Positions 8,326 through 18,514 of a stretch of 64,000 bases of DNA are shown in pieces. The stretch covers positions 310,001-374,000 of the forward strand of contig NZ_JAPNOZ010000012.1 of assembly GCF_029955155.1 (NCBI RefSeq), read 5' to 3'. Source of the DNA: Psychrobacillus sp. NEAU-3TGS. GTDB lineage: Bacteria; Bacillota; Bacilli; Bacillales_A; Planococcaceae. The translations under genes and the position numbers were made by a program. The first letter of the stretch is position 1. The number at the start of each line of letters is the position of its first letter. The notes beneath the pieces were generated by a model. That model was given only the letters and a program-made list of their open reading frames with translations, ran no database searches and was not told where the DNA came from.

Positions 8326-9927
8326 TTAAATAGAAGGAACTCCTTCTTTGAGATACACTAATTCTCCTTTCAAAAAGGTTGCTTCGACAGATATTTTATC
8401 AATTTCATCAAGAGATACTTCTAATATATCTTTGTTTAACACAATAAAGTCTGCACGATAACCTTCTTTTAACTGGCCAACATTTGGGAGGCGAGTAATG
8501 TATTGAGCACCTCTTGTATAGAGTTCAATTGCAGTTTCGACATCAATTTTTTCCGTATCACCTGTATTCGTACCATCATAAGCAACACGTGTTACAGCAG
8601 ATTTGATACCAACAAAAGGATTTACTGGATCTGCCCATGCAGTGGCGGGAGCATCTGAGGAAAACGCTACTGGAATACCCGAATTTAACATTGTTTTAAC
8701 TGGATAGGTTGTTTTGGTTCGATCAGAACCTAAATTATTCAGATAACTTTCAATCTCTGCATATAAAAAAATAGGTTGCGGAACAAAAGCGATACCCATT
8801 TCTGCCGCACGATCAATAGCCTGCATTGTAGGCATAGCGGCGTGTTCGATACGAATGGACGGACCATCTTGAAGCCAAGCTTCTTTCCCATAAAATGTGT
8901 TCACGATTAAATCAATCGCCTGTTCGCCCATTGCATGGATCACCAATTGCACACCATGTTTTTTGGCATACTCAGCCGCTTCTAACAGTTCATTTTCTGA
9001 AGTAGTTGAAATACCGTAGTTATCTTCATCACCTAGAAATGGTGGACTGACCCAAGCTGTTCTTCCAGATACACTTCCATCTGCGAATAGTTTCACTCCA
9101 CCAATATGAATAGGATTTTTCCGATCGGTGTTTTCTTCGTTTAAAATAGGATTCATTTTTAAATCATGCCACATATAATATAAAACAACATTTTGTGTTA
9201 AACCTTTATCTCTTGCTAGTGTATATATATCTACATAATCCATCGGTTTATGGCTAGCCATAAGATCTGTGATTGCAGTAATACCGTGTGCATATAAAGA
9301 TTTTGTCAGCTCAGCAAGTCGAGAAGCATTCTCTTCTATGGAAAGCTGTGGCATTTTATTTAACAATATTAATCTAGCACTTTCTCGTAATATACCAGTT
9401 GGTTCACCATTCTTATCTCGGTCAATTTTTCCCCCAGCAGGGTCAGGTGTATCTTTACTAATACCAGCAATTGAAAGTGCTTTACTATTCACAGAAATGA
9501 TATGCCCACATGTACGGGTAACGACAATTGGCTTGTCTTTAGAAACTTTATCTAAATCTTGTCGGTTTGGTGCCCGTCCCTCTTTCAGCTTACCTTCGTC
9601 ATAACCCCAACCTTCAATCCATTCTTCCTCAATCATTGTTCTTAACTCACGGATCATGTCCTCTACGGAATAGACTAACGGAGGAGTACATGCAATTTGT
9701 TAAGAAAAATTAGCAAGTAATAGGGGATGCATATGTGCATCAATAATTCCCGGTAGCACTCGGCGCCCCTTTAAATCAATTACTACGTCTTCAAAGTCTT
9801 GTATTTCCTCTTGGTTACCTATCCATTCAATATTACCATTTTGAATAATCATCGCATTCGCATATTTTTTTTCAATATTAGATGTAAAAATTTTACCATT
9901 AATAAACATTACTTTTGTCATTTCCAT
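8326..9927 (-). pseudogene. YtcJ-like amidohydrolase, interrupted by one in-frame TAA
   Basis: Metal-dependent hydrolase of the amidohydrolase-3 (YtcJ) group, which acts on C-N bonds of unknown substrates. The N-terminal part has the beta-sandwich and the metal ligand motif DAHMHP (about residue 65). The rest has GGVKLFADGSVSGRTAW, the His-bearing VIHAMGEQAID and RIEHA, the catalytic Asp in AFSSDAPA, and the C-terminal ADFIVLNKD. An in-frame TAA (9700-9702, codon 76) splits it, yet both sides are in the same frame and read as a normal family member (PLLLANFS-stop-QIACTPPL). It is thus a nonsense change rather than a frameshift. The ATG at 9927 has an AAGGAG RBS. It is co-directional with brnQ, with which it probably forms an operon. 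Confidence 0.85.
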
Positions 9928-9958
9928 GATGTAAGTCTCCTTTATTTTTCTAGTTAGA

Positions 9959-11281
9959 TTATTCAACCTCTACAGAATGAAGTGTATCTGCAGGGTTATT
10001 TTTTGGACCAATAATTATATAAAGAATACTACCAACAATAAATCCGACAATTGCCGGTACTAACCAACTAAAACCATCTGAGCTTAAAGGTAGTTTTGCA
10101 ATAATGTCAGTCAAAAAAGGAATCGTTAATCCTAATGAGGCTATAGTTTCAAATAGACTTACGATAAACGTTAATAAAATAGCTCCTTGGTAAGATCCTG
10201 GATTTGGAACGAAATGACGGAAAGTTCCTAAAATCACTAATACAATTGACACTGGATATAATGCTGTAAAGATTGGAATTGCATAAGTGACAATAGCTCC
10301 AACGCCAGCAGAACCTATTCCCATACCAACAATACAGACAACAGCAACCCATATACGATAGCTTAGTTTGTTTTTCGTTAAGTCATTCAAGAAATCAGCG
10401 ATTACCGTAATTACTCCGATGGCGGAAGTTAAACACGCTAATGCAATTGCTACTGCTAGAGCAATAGAACCAAAATTCCCAAGTGATAATTCTATTAAGT
10501 TGGATACTAAAGCAGTGTCTTCAATACCAGCTTGGAAAAAACCACTACCTGAAGCTCCAAGAAATAATAACCCCCCATAAATAACTAATAACCCTAAACC
10601 AGCGATAAGCGTTCCGGTTATCGCCATCGTACGGGCTTGCCTTCCTTTATACCCAAAAGCAACTATTGCAGCTATAAAGATAGGTGCGCAAAAAATTCCA
10701 GTTACGACATCCCCAGTTTGATAAGCACTTATAAAAGCATTGGAGAAAGCATTATTTATTTCTGTAACAACTGGTACACCGATTGGATCAAAAATACCTT
10801 TTCCCACAATAAGCAAAAGTGCAATAACTAACACAGGTGTGAGAATTTTACCTATTTTATCTATAACATTAGATTTATCCATAGCAAAATAAAAACAAAT
10901 GGCAAAAAACACAATAATCGTGACTAGAGAGGGAACCTTCGGAAACAGCTGGTGGACCCCTAACTCATGCGTTGTTGCAGACATACGTGGAATAGTCACG
11001 AACATTCCAATACCAACCATTAATAATAAATTAAACACTTTATAAAACCATGGACTAATCGGTCTAGTTAAATCTTCAAATTTTCCCCCTGCATTTAAAA
11101 TGGCAACGACTGCTAAAAGTGGTAAAACAATTCCTGTGATACAAAATCCTATTAATGCGAACACCCATTCAGTACCGGAAACATTTCCAATTGACGGTGG
11201 GAATATTAAATTACCAGCACCAAAAAATATCGCAAATAATGCGAATCCCACTATCATGCTATGTTGAATAGACTTTTTCAT
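9959..11281 (-). CDS. brnQ: Branched-chain amino acid:cation symporter BrnQ
   Basis: Imports leucine, isoleucine and valine with Na+ or H+ (LIVCS family). The 440-residue protein has about twelve membrane segments and the family hallmark near the N-terminus, FALFAIFFGAGNLIFPPSIG, then a GKILTPVLVIALLLIVGKG segment. The RBS GAGGGG precedes the ATG. The coding sequence is intact although both flanking genes of the presumed module (the amidohydrolase downstream and the PAS/AAA+ regulator upstream, all on the minus strand) carry in-frame stop codons. The layout suggests uptake of a branched-chain-related compound coupled to hydrolysis, which is an inference only. A hairpin at 11332-11366 lies about 50 bases upstream. 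Confidence 0.93.
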   Translation of the reverse strand: MKKSIQHSMIVGFALFAIFFGAGNLIFPPSIGNVSGTEWVFALIGFCITGIVLPLLAVVAILNAGGKFEDLTRPISPWFYKVFNLLLMVGIGMFVTIPRMSATTHELGVHQLFPKVPSLVTIIVFFAICFYFAMDKSNVIDKIGKILTPVLVIALLLIVGKGIFDPIGVPVVTEINNAFSNAFISAYQTGDVVTGIFCAPIFIAAIVAFGYKGRQARTMAITGTLIAGLGLLVIYGGLLFLGASGSGFFQAGIEDTALVSNLIELSLGNFGSIALAVAIALACLTSAIGVITVIADFLNDLTKNKLSYRIWVAVVCIVGMGIGSAGVGAIVTYAIPIFTALYPVSIVLVILGTFRHFVPNPGSYQGAILLTFIVSLFETIASLGLTIPFLTDIIAKLPLSSDGFSWLVPAIVGFIVGSILYIIIGPKNNPADTLHSVEVE

Positions 11282-11331
11282 TCCATTTCCCCTCTTCTCT
11301 TTCTAACCCCATTGAAAACCCTTACAAAATA

Positions 11332-11366
11332 ATTGACTTTCTAAGCATCTAATTGTAGAAGTCAAT
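11332..11366. promoter_or_regulatory. Inverted repeat upstream of brnQ
   Basis: ATTGACTT (11332-11339) pairs with AAGTCAAT (11359-11366), with a further CTA/TAG pair inside. It may be the weak terminator of the upstream regulator gene or an operator for brnQ. A second dyad, GGTAAAAATATTTTTACC (11445-11462), overlaps the regulator's stop codon. I found no convincing -24/-12 (sigma-54) promoter here. Confidence 0.35.
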
Positions 11367-11457
11367 GTTTTAATTTTCTAATAGTTGATTTTATCTTAAT
11401 CAATAATGTCCAATAAAAAAAGGAGGTAAATTTTTCACCCCTTTGGTAAAAATATTT

Positions 11458-12822
11458 TTACCTCAATTCATATTTTTCCATTTTATATTTTAATAATTGT
11501 TTTGATATTCCTAATCTTCTAGCGGTTTCTGCAAGTTTTCCTCCAGTCTTACTTAGCTCTATCACAATAAGGCTTTTTTCATATTCCTCCACTTTATCCT
11601 TTAGGTTAAAGCTATCTTCGGAAATAGTTATTTTCTCCAATACACTGGAGTAGTTTCTTATTTTTGCTGGAATATCATATAAGTGTATCTCTTTTGAGTT
11701 AGCATTATTATACGCGGTTTCTATTGCATTCTTAAGTTCTCTTACATTGCCCGGCCAATTATATTGTTGAAAAGCCATTAATACTTGATCATCCAATTTT
11801 TCAATTTTGATTTGCATATGACGATTATAAAATTCGATAAAATAATGAGTAAGTGCAGTAATATCCTCCTTCCGGTCAGATAATGGTGGCAAATCTAATT
11901 GAAAGACACTTAATCGGTAATACAAATCTTCTCGTAATAGTTTTTCTCTCATTAATTTTTCAGGATTTTCGTTGGTAGCTGCTATTACACGTATATTCAA
12001 GTGAATATCCTGTTTTCCACCTACACGTCGGATTAGTTTGTCCTCAATTACTTTTAATAATTTTGCTTGGAGCTTAATATCTAAAGCACTAATTTCATCT
12101 AGAAAGATTGTTCCTCCGTTTGCTTGCTCTAAGATACCGAGTATATCAGGTGTGGAGGTTAATGGATCTTTCTCCGTTCCAAACAGTATATGTTCTATGT
12201 AAGTGGGAGGAATTTCACCACAATTTATCGGGATAAATGGTTGAGTATATCTTCTACTTAAATTATGAATGGACTGTGCAATAATTTCTTTTCCGGTTCC
12301 TGTTTCGCCATTTATCAGGATAGTCGAATCGGTACTAGAGACCTTGCGTACTTTATTCTTTATTTCTTCCATCACACTACTCTGTGAAATTAAATTGTCA
12401 ATTGTATAAATGGTATTATTTTTTCTATACATTTTATGACTTGCAAATTGATCAAGTAATTGTATATCTTCTCTCTGGTAGTAGTGCTTTTATAATTCAA
12501 TAGCTCCTACTATAGAAGTTCCATTATGAATAGGAAAAGTAGAGCTTCTTGAAGTATATGTGAAGCCATTATTGGATGTTAGTTCTTGCTCTGCATTCCA
12601 TAACGGTTTACCAGTTCTTAATACAGTCATTAAAGTACTATCCTCTATCGATAAGTTTTTATAAAAGGATGTCACACTTTTTCTTAAAAACTCTTCGGGT
12701 TTGAGACCTAGATGCTTTAAAATATGCAAATCAGCTAAATCATAAAAAATTGTAATGCCATTTGCATCTACAACTAACACATTGTCATAATCAGATAAAT
12801 GATTTAGTTCTGTAAAACTCAT
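11458..12822 (-). pseudogene. RocR-like PAS/AAA+/Fis regulator, interrupted by one in-frame TAA
   Basis: Enhancer-binding-type transcription regulator: an N-terminal PAS domain (1-110), an AAA+ ATPase domain with Walker A GETGTGKE and Walker B GTIFLDEIS, and a C-terminal Fis-type HTH (LAETARRLGISKQLLKYKM). One TAA (12490-12492, codon 111) separates the PAS part from the rest; both are in the same frame, and VGAIEL-stop-KHYYQREDIQLL reads like the normal family linker. The GAFTGA loop that contacts sigma-54 is not conserved: after LFGTEK the sequence is DPLTSTP. The regulator is therefore doubly unusual, broken and without a proper sigma-54 contact. It lies upstream of brnQ and the amidohydrolase, its likely targets. 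The ATG at 12822 has an AGGATGG RBS. Confidence 0.82.
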
Positions 12823-12853
12823 TTATTTGTCCATCCTTTCAATTGCTAAACCC

Positions 12854-13774
12854 TCAACTATCCAATTTATCAAGATCCCTTAATTCTTCAAACCACTTTG
12901 CACATCTAAATGAATTTTCCCAATTCGGATCATTGTCTTCTAAGCCCCAACAAGCGTATAACATGGACATGGCGACAGCTGCTTTTAGGAGTCGATCATT
13001 ATCTAATTGCATTTCCTCGCTAAGTAAGGTAACTCTCTGCTTTAATAATTGTTTTGGATTGAATGTATTTATTAACTGATTTGTTAAAAATGAAACAAAA
13101 TCAAAATAAGGATCTCCAATTACTCCCTTCGGATCAATAGCTGTCCATCCATATTCATCCGAGAATAATATATTCTCGTGATGCAAATCGCCATGTAAAA
13201 GCTCGATTCCTTCGGAAGAATTAGTAATTTCGTGAGCATAATTTTTTGCAAGTTGAATGTTTTCCGTAGAAATAGGTCCTTCGTTCATTGGATAAACTTC
13301 TAAGTAACGGTCGAAAGCCTGCATCCAATCCTCAACCGTTGGATGATTTGCGTTTGTTTCAACCTTTCTCCGTATGTCAGTCCAAACCTTTACAAAATGC
13401 TTAATAGCAAGTCTTTCTTCAACTCCAACAAGCATAGTACCAGGCAGTAAATGTTCTAGAAGCATTACACCATCTGTCGAATCCATTTTTAATAGTTGAA
13501 CACAGCCTTCACCATCATACGTCTGAAGTGTACGAATCTCATTTTCAAAATCATAATTTGGCACACCAAGCTTCAAAATTGCTCGGTTTCCATATTCATC
13601 TTTAACTTTTAGCACATAATTATACGATAAGTTTTCTACTGGGCCTTTGGATTGAAGATTCCATTTTTCAAGATACGTTTGAACAATAGAGTCCAATTCA
13701 CTTAGCCATTCTTTTCCTACATTTCCAAAAGCACCAGTTACTTTTTGTACAAACTCATTTGGATAATTTATCAT
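12854..13774 (-). CDS. APH(6)/hydroxyurea-type phosphotransferase
   Basis: Kinase of the aminoglycoside 6-phosphotransferase/hydroxyurea phosphotransferase family, which phosphorylates small hydroxylated compounds such as streptomycin in known members. The 306-residue protein has the kinase-like catalytic motif LLHGDLHHENIL (about residue 195) and the metal-binding AIDPKGVIGDPYFD (about 218) that is specific to this family, with an N-lobe Lys in AILKLG. It is intact and sits alone, 31 bases upstream of the regulator gene on the same strand. Whether it confers resistance cannot be judged; many chromosomal homologues have unknown substrates. No mobile element is nearby. Confidence 0.87.
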   Translation of the reverse strand: MINYPNEFVQKVTGAFGNVGKEWLSELDSIVQTYLEKWNLQSKGPVENLSYNYVLKVKDEYGNRAILKLGVPNYDFENEIRTLQTYDGEGCVQLLKMDSTDGVMLLEHLLPGTMLVGVEERLAIKHFVKVWTDIRRKVETNANHPTVEDWMQAFDRYLEVYPMNEGPISTENIQLAKNYAHEITNSSEGIELLHGDLHHENILFSDEYGWTAIDPKGVIGDPYFDFVSFLTNQLINTFNPKQLLKQRVTLLSEEMQLDNDRLLKAAVAMSMLYACWGLEDNDPNWENSFRCAKWFEELRDLDKLDS

Positions 13775-14013
13775 CTAATAGACACACCTCTACATTCTTC
13801 AATAGTAAAATTCCCCTTAAATATGCTCTTCATATTATTTCATTATCGTACACGTTTTAACTCCTATCAATATATTTATATTCTAAGTCTATTAAGTTTT
13901 CTCAATACCACCCTTTACCCTCAAAAAATATTTTGTTTTGTTTGGAACAATGTTAAACTGATACGATGAATAAAAACAAATGTAATGGAAAGATAGATGA
14001 GGTGAACAATTTA

Positions 14014-15470
14014 GTGTTAGAAAAAATAAAGAAAGAATGGTTTTCCAATGTGAGAGCCGACATATTATCTGGAGCTGTAGTAGCGTTGGCACTCATTCCA
14101 GAAGCAATTGCTTTCTCTATTATTGCTGGTGTTGATCCGATGGTTGGATTATACGCTTCATTCCTAATAGCCGTTACGATTGATTCGTTGGAGGAAGACC
14201 TGCTATGATTTCAGCAGCTACAGGTGCAATGGCTCTATTGATGGTTCCACTTGTAAAAGAGTATGGACATGATTATTTACTAGCAGCGACTGTTTTAACA
14301 GGTGTTATTCAAATCCTATTTGGTGTTTTTAATATAGCAAAACTCATGAAGTTTATTCCTCGAGCTGTTATGATTGGCTTTGTTAACGCATTGGCCATCT
14401 TAGTTTTCTTAGCCCAAGTTCCACATATTCTAGGAGAGTCCACTGTGACATATGTTTTTGTAGGGATTACATTAGTCATCGTGTACGTGCTTCCCAGATT
14501 TGTACAATCCATACCTGCCCCGCTTATTGCGATCATTGTTCTTACGGCGGTTACTTTGTACGCTGGAATTGATATGAAAGTGGTCGGTGACCTAGGAGGA
14601 ATCACGAAATCCTTACCGGAATTTTTTATCCCTAACATACCTTTCAATTTTGAAACACTTGCTATTGTATTCCCCTACTCCATTGCTCTAGCAATTGTCG
14701 GTTTATTAGAATCCTTACTAACCGCATCTATAGTGGATGATATGACAGGGACTGATAGTAATAAGAATAAAGAAGCAAAAGGACAAGGTATTGCCAATAT
14801 CGTTACTGGTTTCTTTGGAGGAATGGCTGGATGTGCAATGATTGGTCAATCGGTGATTAATGTTAAATCAGGTGGGCGTGGAAGACTTTCTACGTTCGTT
14901 GCAGGTTTGTTTTTAATGTTTTTAATCCTTGTTTTAGGAGATTTAGTAGTACAAATTCCAATGCCAGTTCTTGTAGGTATTATGATAATGGTTTGTATTG
15001 GTACTTTCGACTGGTCGTCTTTTACTTACTTACGTAAAGCTCCTCGCACGGATGCAATTGTGATGCTTGCAACTGTCATAATCGTTGTAGCTACACATGA
15101 TTTATCCAAAGGGGTTATAGCAGGAGTTATCTTAAGTGCAATCTTTTTTGTAGCTAAGATAGCGAAAATTAGAGTGACGGAAAACCATATGAATGAACAC
15201 GCCCATTTTGTGATTGAAGGTCAATTATTTTTCGCTTCTGTAGAGGATTTTGTCGATGCATTTAACTACTCCATAGAAAGCACTAATGTTATTATCGACT
15301 TTAGACAATCGCATGTTTGGGATGATTCTGCTGTTGGTGCAATAGATAAAGTCGTTAATAAATATAATGAGAACAAAAACATTGTAACCATTAAAGGACT
15401 AGACTCTTCTAGTGAAAAATTAGTTGAAAAACTTACTATTCACAATAAATCGTTTGTGATTTCCGATTAA
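14014..15470 (+). pseudogene. SulP-family anion permease with STAS domain, frameshifted
   Basis: Secondary transporter of the SulP family (sulfate, bicarbonate or other anions), with about ten to twelve membrane segments and a C-terminal STAS domain (from about residue 380; VIIDFRQSHVWDDSAVGAID). The N-terminal family motif [12 protein letters not shown] is clear. The frame breaks at 14182-14184: restoring one base gives [20 protein letters not shown], the conserved family sequence, in place of an early stop. The GTG start at 14014 has GAGGTG upstream; an ATG at 13966 in the same frame has no RBS. With the frame repaired the protein has about 485 residues, normal for bacterial SulP. A universal stress protein follows 21 bases later, an arrangement common for this permease. 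Confidence 0.87.
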
Positions 15471-15491
15471 CTCTTTTTGGAGGTGCTCAAA

Positions 15492-15910
15492 ATGTATGAA
15501 AAAATTTTGTTAGCAGTTGATGGTTCTGAAAACTCGCTTCGTGCAGCCGCAGAAGCTATAAAAATAGCTTCTATGAATGCTGAATGTACAGTAGATGTCG
15601 TATATGTAGTGGACTTCTCCAAGTCAAAGAATGAGATATTGCACACGCAAGGAAGGGAAGAACTCGATTTTTCACGTCGTCAAAAATTATTCCCTGTACA
15701 AGAGCTGTTACAGGTGAAAAATATTCCATACACAACTACCATTTACGAGGTGAACCAGGTCCAACTATTATTAAGTACGCAAATGAACATGCTTTTGAAT
15801 TAGTCGTTATCGGTTCGAGAGGCTTAAATGGATTGCAAGAAATGGTACTTGGAAGCGTGAGTCATAAAGTAGTCAAAAGAGTTAACTGTCCTGTATTAAT
15901 AGTTAAATAA
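15492..15910 (+). pseudogene. Universal stress protein (UspA family), frameshifted
   Basis: Small cytoplasmic nucleotide-binding stress protein. The start is MYEKILLAVDGSENSLRAA, and after repair of the frame the ATP-binding G-x2-G-x9-G-S/T motif follows: VVIGSRGLNGLQEMVLGSVSHKV, then CPVLIVK. The frame is broken at 15749-15751, where one G is missing (GAGG-TGAACC should read GAGGGTGAACC); the uncorrected frame stops at 15803. The ATG at 15492 has the RBS GGAGGTG. It is the second gene of the SulP operon and is followed by a terminator. The repaired length is about 140 residues, the family norm. Confidence 0.88.
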
Positions 15911-15922
15911 GTACAAAAATGT

Positions 15923-15953
15923 ACCCTGCCTATATTAAACGGCAGGGTTTTTT
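15923..15953 (+). terminator. Rho-independent terminator of the SulP-Usp operon
   Basis: ACCCTGCC and GGCAGGGT arms around TATATTAAAC, followed by TTTTTT on the plus strand. The minus-strand germination operon ends 12 bases further on. Confidence 0.88.
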
Positions 15954-15965
15954 AATCAAAAATAT

Positions 15966-17096
15966 TTAGTTACGATGCTTTCGTAACTTTTGTAATTGTT
16001 TTTTTCGTATAGCATATACAACTACCATTAAGAGAGGTAAAAGAAGACAAATCGTTAATGAAAAGTAAATATCAATAGTAGTGTCATAAACACTTTGCTC
16101 TAAATTGTTAGGAAAAATCACGAGTGATAAGATGACGACAATCATACCTAATGGGTATGTTAGTGGACGATAATCTTTCAATTGAAACATTTGAGCCAAA
16201 CCAAATACAGCTGCATAAAAATAAATAACCATCTTAAAATAGAGACAAATTATCCAAAGGGCAGCCATCATTGCCTCTATGCGGGTTACAAAATTTCCAA
16301 TGTTTATCTTTTTGGCGAGTTCATAACTCGGAAACATCTGTAAAGCTGTCATATCACTACCCAATACTAAAATACACAAGATGGTGATAATCGTGACAAT
16401 TAGTCCACCAATTAAATTTCCGATTAAAAAGTGTTTCTTAGCAGAGCTAGGTCGGTTAATAAAGGCTGGAAAAATCATTAACAAACTAATAGTATTCAAA
16501 GATGATACAACAATCAATGGTAGCGATGACTGAAAGATTTTATTTATATCTATCTCCAAAACAGGCTGGATGTTTTTAAATTCAACTTCTGGGGCGATAA
16601 AAACCACCAATATAAAAAAGAGTATAAAGAAAATGGCGATAAAGATTTCTGCAGAACGTGCAATAGTTTCGAGCCCAAGTCGAATTGCCATAACTAATAT
16701 GATAGCAAAAAGAATATTAGTAGCTGCCATTGGCGTATTTGGCATTACATGGATCGTCAGGAATGAACCAGAATAATACAAAAGTATTGCAGTATATAAA
16801 AAAGTCATGAAGATAAATAAGAGAGAAAAGATGTTACCTATCCATTTTCCAAAAAGCGTTTTATTCACTTGAATATAAGTAAGATTTGGGAACCAGAGTC
16901 CTATTTTCGTGAATAGCCATACAATCAATAGTCCAATCCCCATACCAAGAATTGCGGCAATCCAAGCGTCTTGTTTCGCGTTGGCAGCTAAAGCAGATGG
17001 TATTACTAAGATGCTAGTACCGATCGTAAATAATATAACTAAAACTAGAAATTGGTACGAATTTATTTTAACGGTTGGCAACATATATATCTTCAC
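15966..17096 (-). CDS. GerB-family germination permease, second tandem copy
   Basis: B subunit of a germinant receptor, a ten-helix APC-superfamily membrane protein of 376 residues. It is the last gene of the operon gerA-gerC-D-gerB-gerB and is strongly similar along its whole length to the preceding gene at 17134-18249 (for example IGTSILVIPSALA versus VGTSILIVPSALA, RLGLETIARSAEIFI in both, and DYRPLTYPLGMIVV in both). The pair clearly arose by tandem duplication. Differences cluster in the loops, such as the PVLEIDINKIFQSS region, which would fit divergence in germinant recognition. The C-terminus is basic. Two B subunits for one A/C set is a known but minority arrangement. Confidence 0.9.
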   Translation of the reverse strand: MKIYMLPTVKINSYQFLVLVILFTIGTSILVIPSALAANAKQDAWIAAILGMGIGLLIVWLFTKIGLWFPNLTYIQVNKTLFGKWIGNIFSLLFIFMTFLYTAILLYYSGSFLTIHVMPNTPMAATNILFAIILVMAIRLGLETIARSAEIFIAIFFILFFILVVFIAPEVEFKNIQPVLEIDINKIFQSSLPLIVVSSLNTISLLMIFPAFINRPSSAKKHFLIGNLIGGLIVTIITILCILVLGSDMTALQMFPSYELAKKINIGNFVTRIEAMMAALWIICLYFKMVIYFYAAVFGLAQMFQLKDYRPLTYPLGMIVVILSLVIFPNNLEQSVYDTTIDIYFSLTICLLLPLLMVVVYAIRKKQLQKLRKHRN

Positions 17097-17133
17097 CTCA
17101 CTTCTAGTCCATATATATCTAAATTATATTAAT

Positions 17134-18249
17134 TTAAGCGTAATCAAGATTTTTTTTCAATTGTTTTTTTCGTATAGCGTATACAATTACCATTAAGAGA
17201 GGTAAAAGAAGGCCAATCGTTAAGGCAAAATAGATATTTATAGTCGAATCAAATTTTTGTTGTTCCATAACGTTAGGAAAAATCACGAGCGAAAAGACAA
17301 CGACAATCATCCCTAACGGATACGTTAAAGGTCGATAATCTTTTAAATTTAAAATTTGTGCTAACCCATAAACCGAGGAATAAAAATATATAACCATCTT
17401 AAAATAAAGACAAATAATCCAAAGTGCAGCCATCAGTGCCTCTACTCGGTTTATAAAATTCCCAATGTTTATCATTTTGGCCAAACCATATCCAGGAAAC
17501 TCCTGTCTTGCGGTTATATCAGCACCTAATACGAAAATACACAAAAATGTGAGGATAATGATGACTAGTCCCCCTATTAAATTTCCAAATAAAAAAAATT
17601 TCTTAGCAGATTTAGGTTGGTTAATAAATGCTGGGTAAATCATCAATAAACTAACAGCATAGACGGAAGAGATAACGATCAAAGATAACGATGACTCGGC
17701 AATACTATTTATATCTGCCTCAAATACTGGTTGTATGTTTTCGAATTTGATTTCAGGTGCAATAAAAACCACTAATATAATAAAGAGTAGGAAGAAAACG
17801 CCGATAAAGATTTCTGCAGAACGAGCAATGGTCTCTAGTCCAAGACGAACTGCCATTACCAATATAATCGCCATCAATATATTAGTGGCTCCCATTGGAG
17901 TATTTGGCATTACATGGGTTGTAAGGAATGAACCAGAGTAATATAAGAGTATTGCAGTAGATAAAAGAGTCATGGAGATAAATAAGAAAGATAAGATGTT
18001 ACCTATCCATTTACCAAAAAGCATTTCATTCATCTGAACAAAGGTAAGGTTAGGAAACCAAAGACCTATTTTCGTGAATAGCCATACAATCGATAGTCCA
18101 ATCACAGTACCAATTATTGCGGCAATCCAAGCGTCTTGCTTCGCAACTGTGGCTAAAGCTGATGGAACAATTAAGATGCTCGTACCAACCGTAAATAAGA
18201 TTACTAAAACTAGAAATTGGTACGAATTTATTTTAACGTTTTGCATCAT
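17134..18249 (-). CDS. GerB-family germination permease, first tandem copy
   Basis: B subunit of the germinant receptor, 371 residues, about ten membrane segments, APC superfamily. It stands 37 bases upstream of its near-duplicate (15966-17096) and 34 bases downstream of the small D-subunit gene. It has the same conserved landmarks as its twin: INSYQFLVLVILFTVGTSIL at the N-terminus, YFKMVIYFYSSVYGLAQ in the C-terminal third and a basic tail. Being intact and in the normal position after gerC and D, it is probably the ancestral copy. Confidence 0.9.
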   Translation of the reverse strand: MMQNVKINSYQFLVLVILFTVGTSILIVPSALATVAKQDAWIAAIIGTVIGLSIVWLFTKIGLWFPNLTFVQMNEMLFGKWIGNILSFLFISMTLLSTAILLYYSGSFLTTHVMPNTPMGATNILMAIILVMAVRLGLETIARSAEIFIGVFFLLFIILVVFIAPEIKFENIQPVFEADINSIAESSLSLIVISSVYAVSLLMIYPAFINQPKSAKKFFLFGNLIGGLVIIILTFLCIFVLGADITARQEFPGYGLAKMINIGNFINRVEALMAALWIICLYFKMVIYFYSSVYGLAQILNLKDYRPLTYPLGMIVVVFSLVIFPNVMEQQKFDSTINIYFALTIGLLLPLLMVIVYAIRKKQLKKNLDYA

Positions 18250-18283
18250 CTAATATCTAACCTCACCTTACGTTCAAATTCAC

Positions 18284-18508
18284 CTAACGAGTTATTGCAT
18301 CATGTAATGGCTTATAAATGAAAGTTAAAAGATCAATTGGATTGGGAATAGCACTTCCAAAACTATACGCGATACTTAGCCCAACTCCAATAGCAAGAAG
18401 AATCGAAAACACAATCAACTCTTTTTTATGCTTTTTTTCCAAGAGTGATGGAACTTCAATAAATAAAATAACGGCAGCCACTAGAAGTATTCCTGCGCTT
18501 TTCAGCAT
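18284..18508 (-). CDS. Small two-helix germinant receptor D subunit
   Basis: A 74-residue membrane protein with two hydrophobic helices (about 4-22 and 31-52) joined by a short charged loop (LLEKKHKKEL). Its size, two-helix plan and place between gerC and gerB match the D subunits described for several Bacillus germinant receptor operons, which modulate receptor function. It follows gerC by only six bases. There is no signal-peptide cleavage site. The assignment rests on context and topology more than on motif identity. Confidence 0.75.
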   Translation of the reverse strand: MLKSAGILLVAAVILFIEVPSLLEKKHKKELIVFSILLAIGVGLSIAYSFGSAIPNPIDLLTFIYKPLHDAITR

Positions 18509-18514
18509 TATTAG

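Noticed and set aside
9700-9702. Programmed stop-codon read-through (selenocysteine or pyrrolysine)
   Set aside because: The codon is TAA, which neither system uses, and no downstream SECIS-like hairpin is evident. Nonsense mutation or base-call error is simpler.
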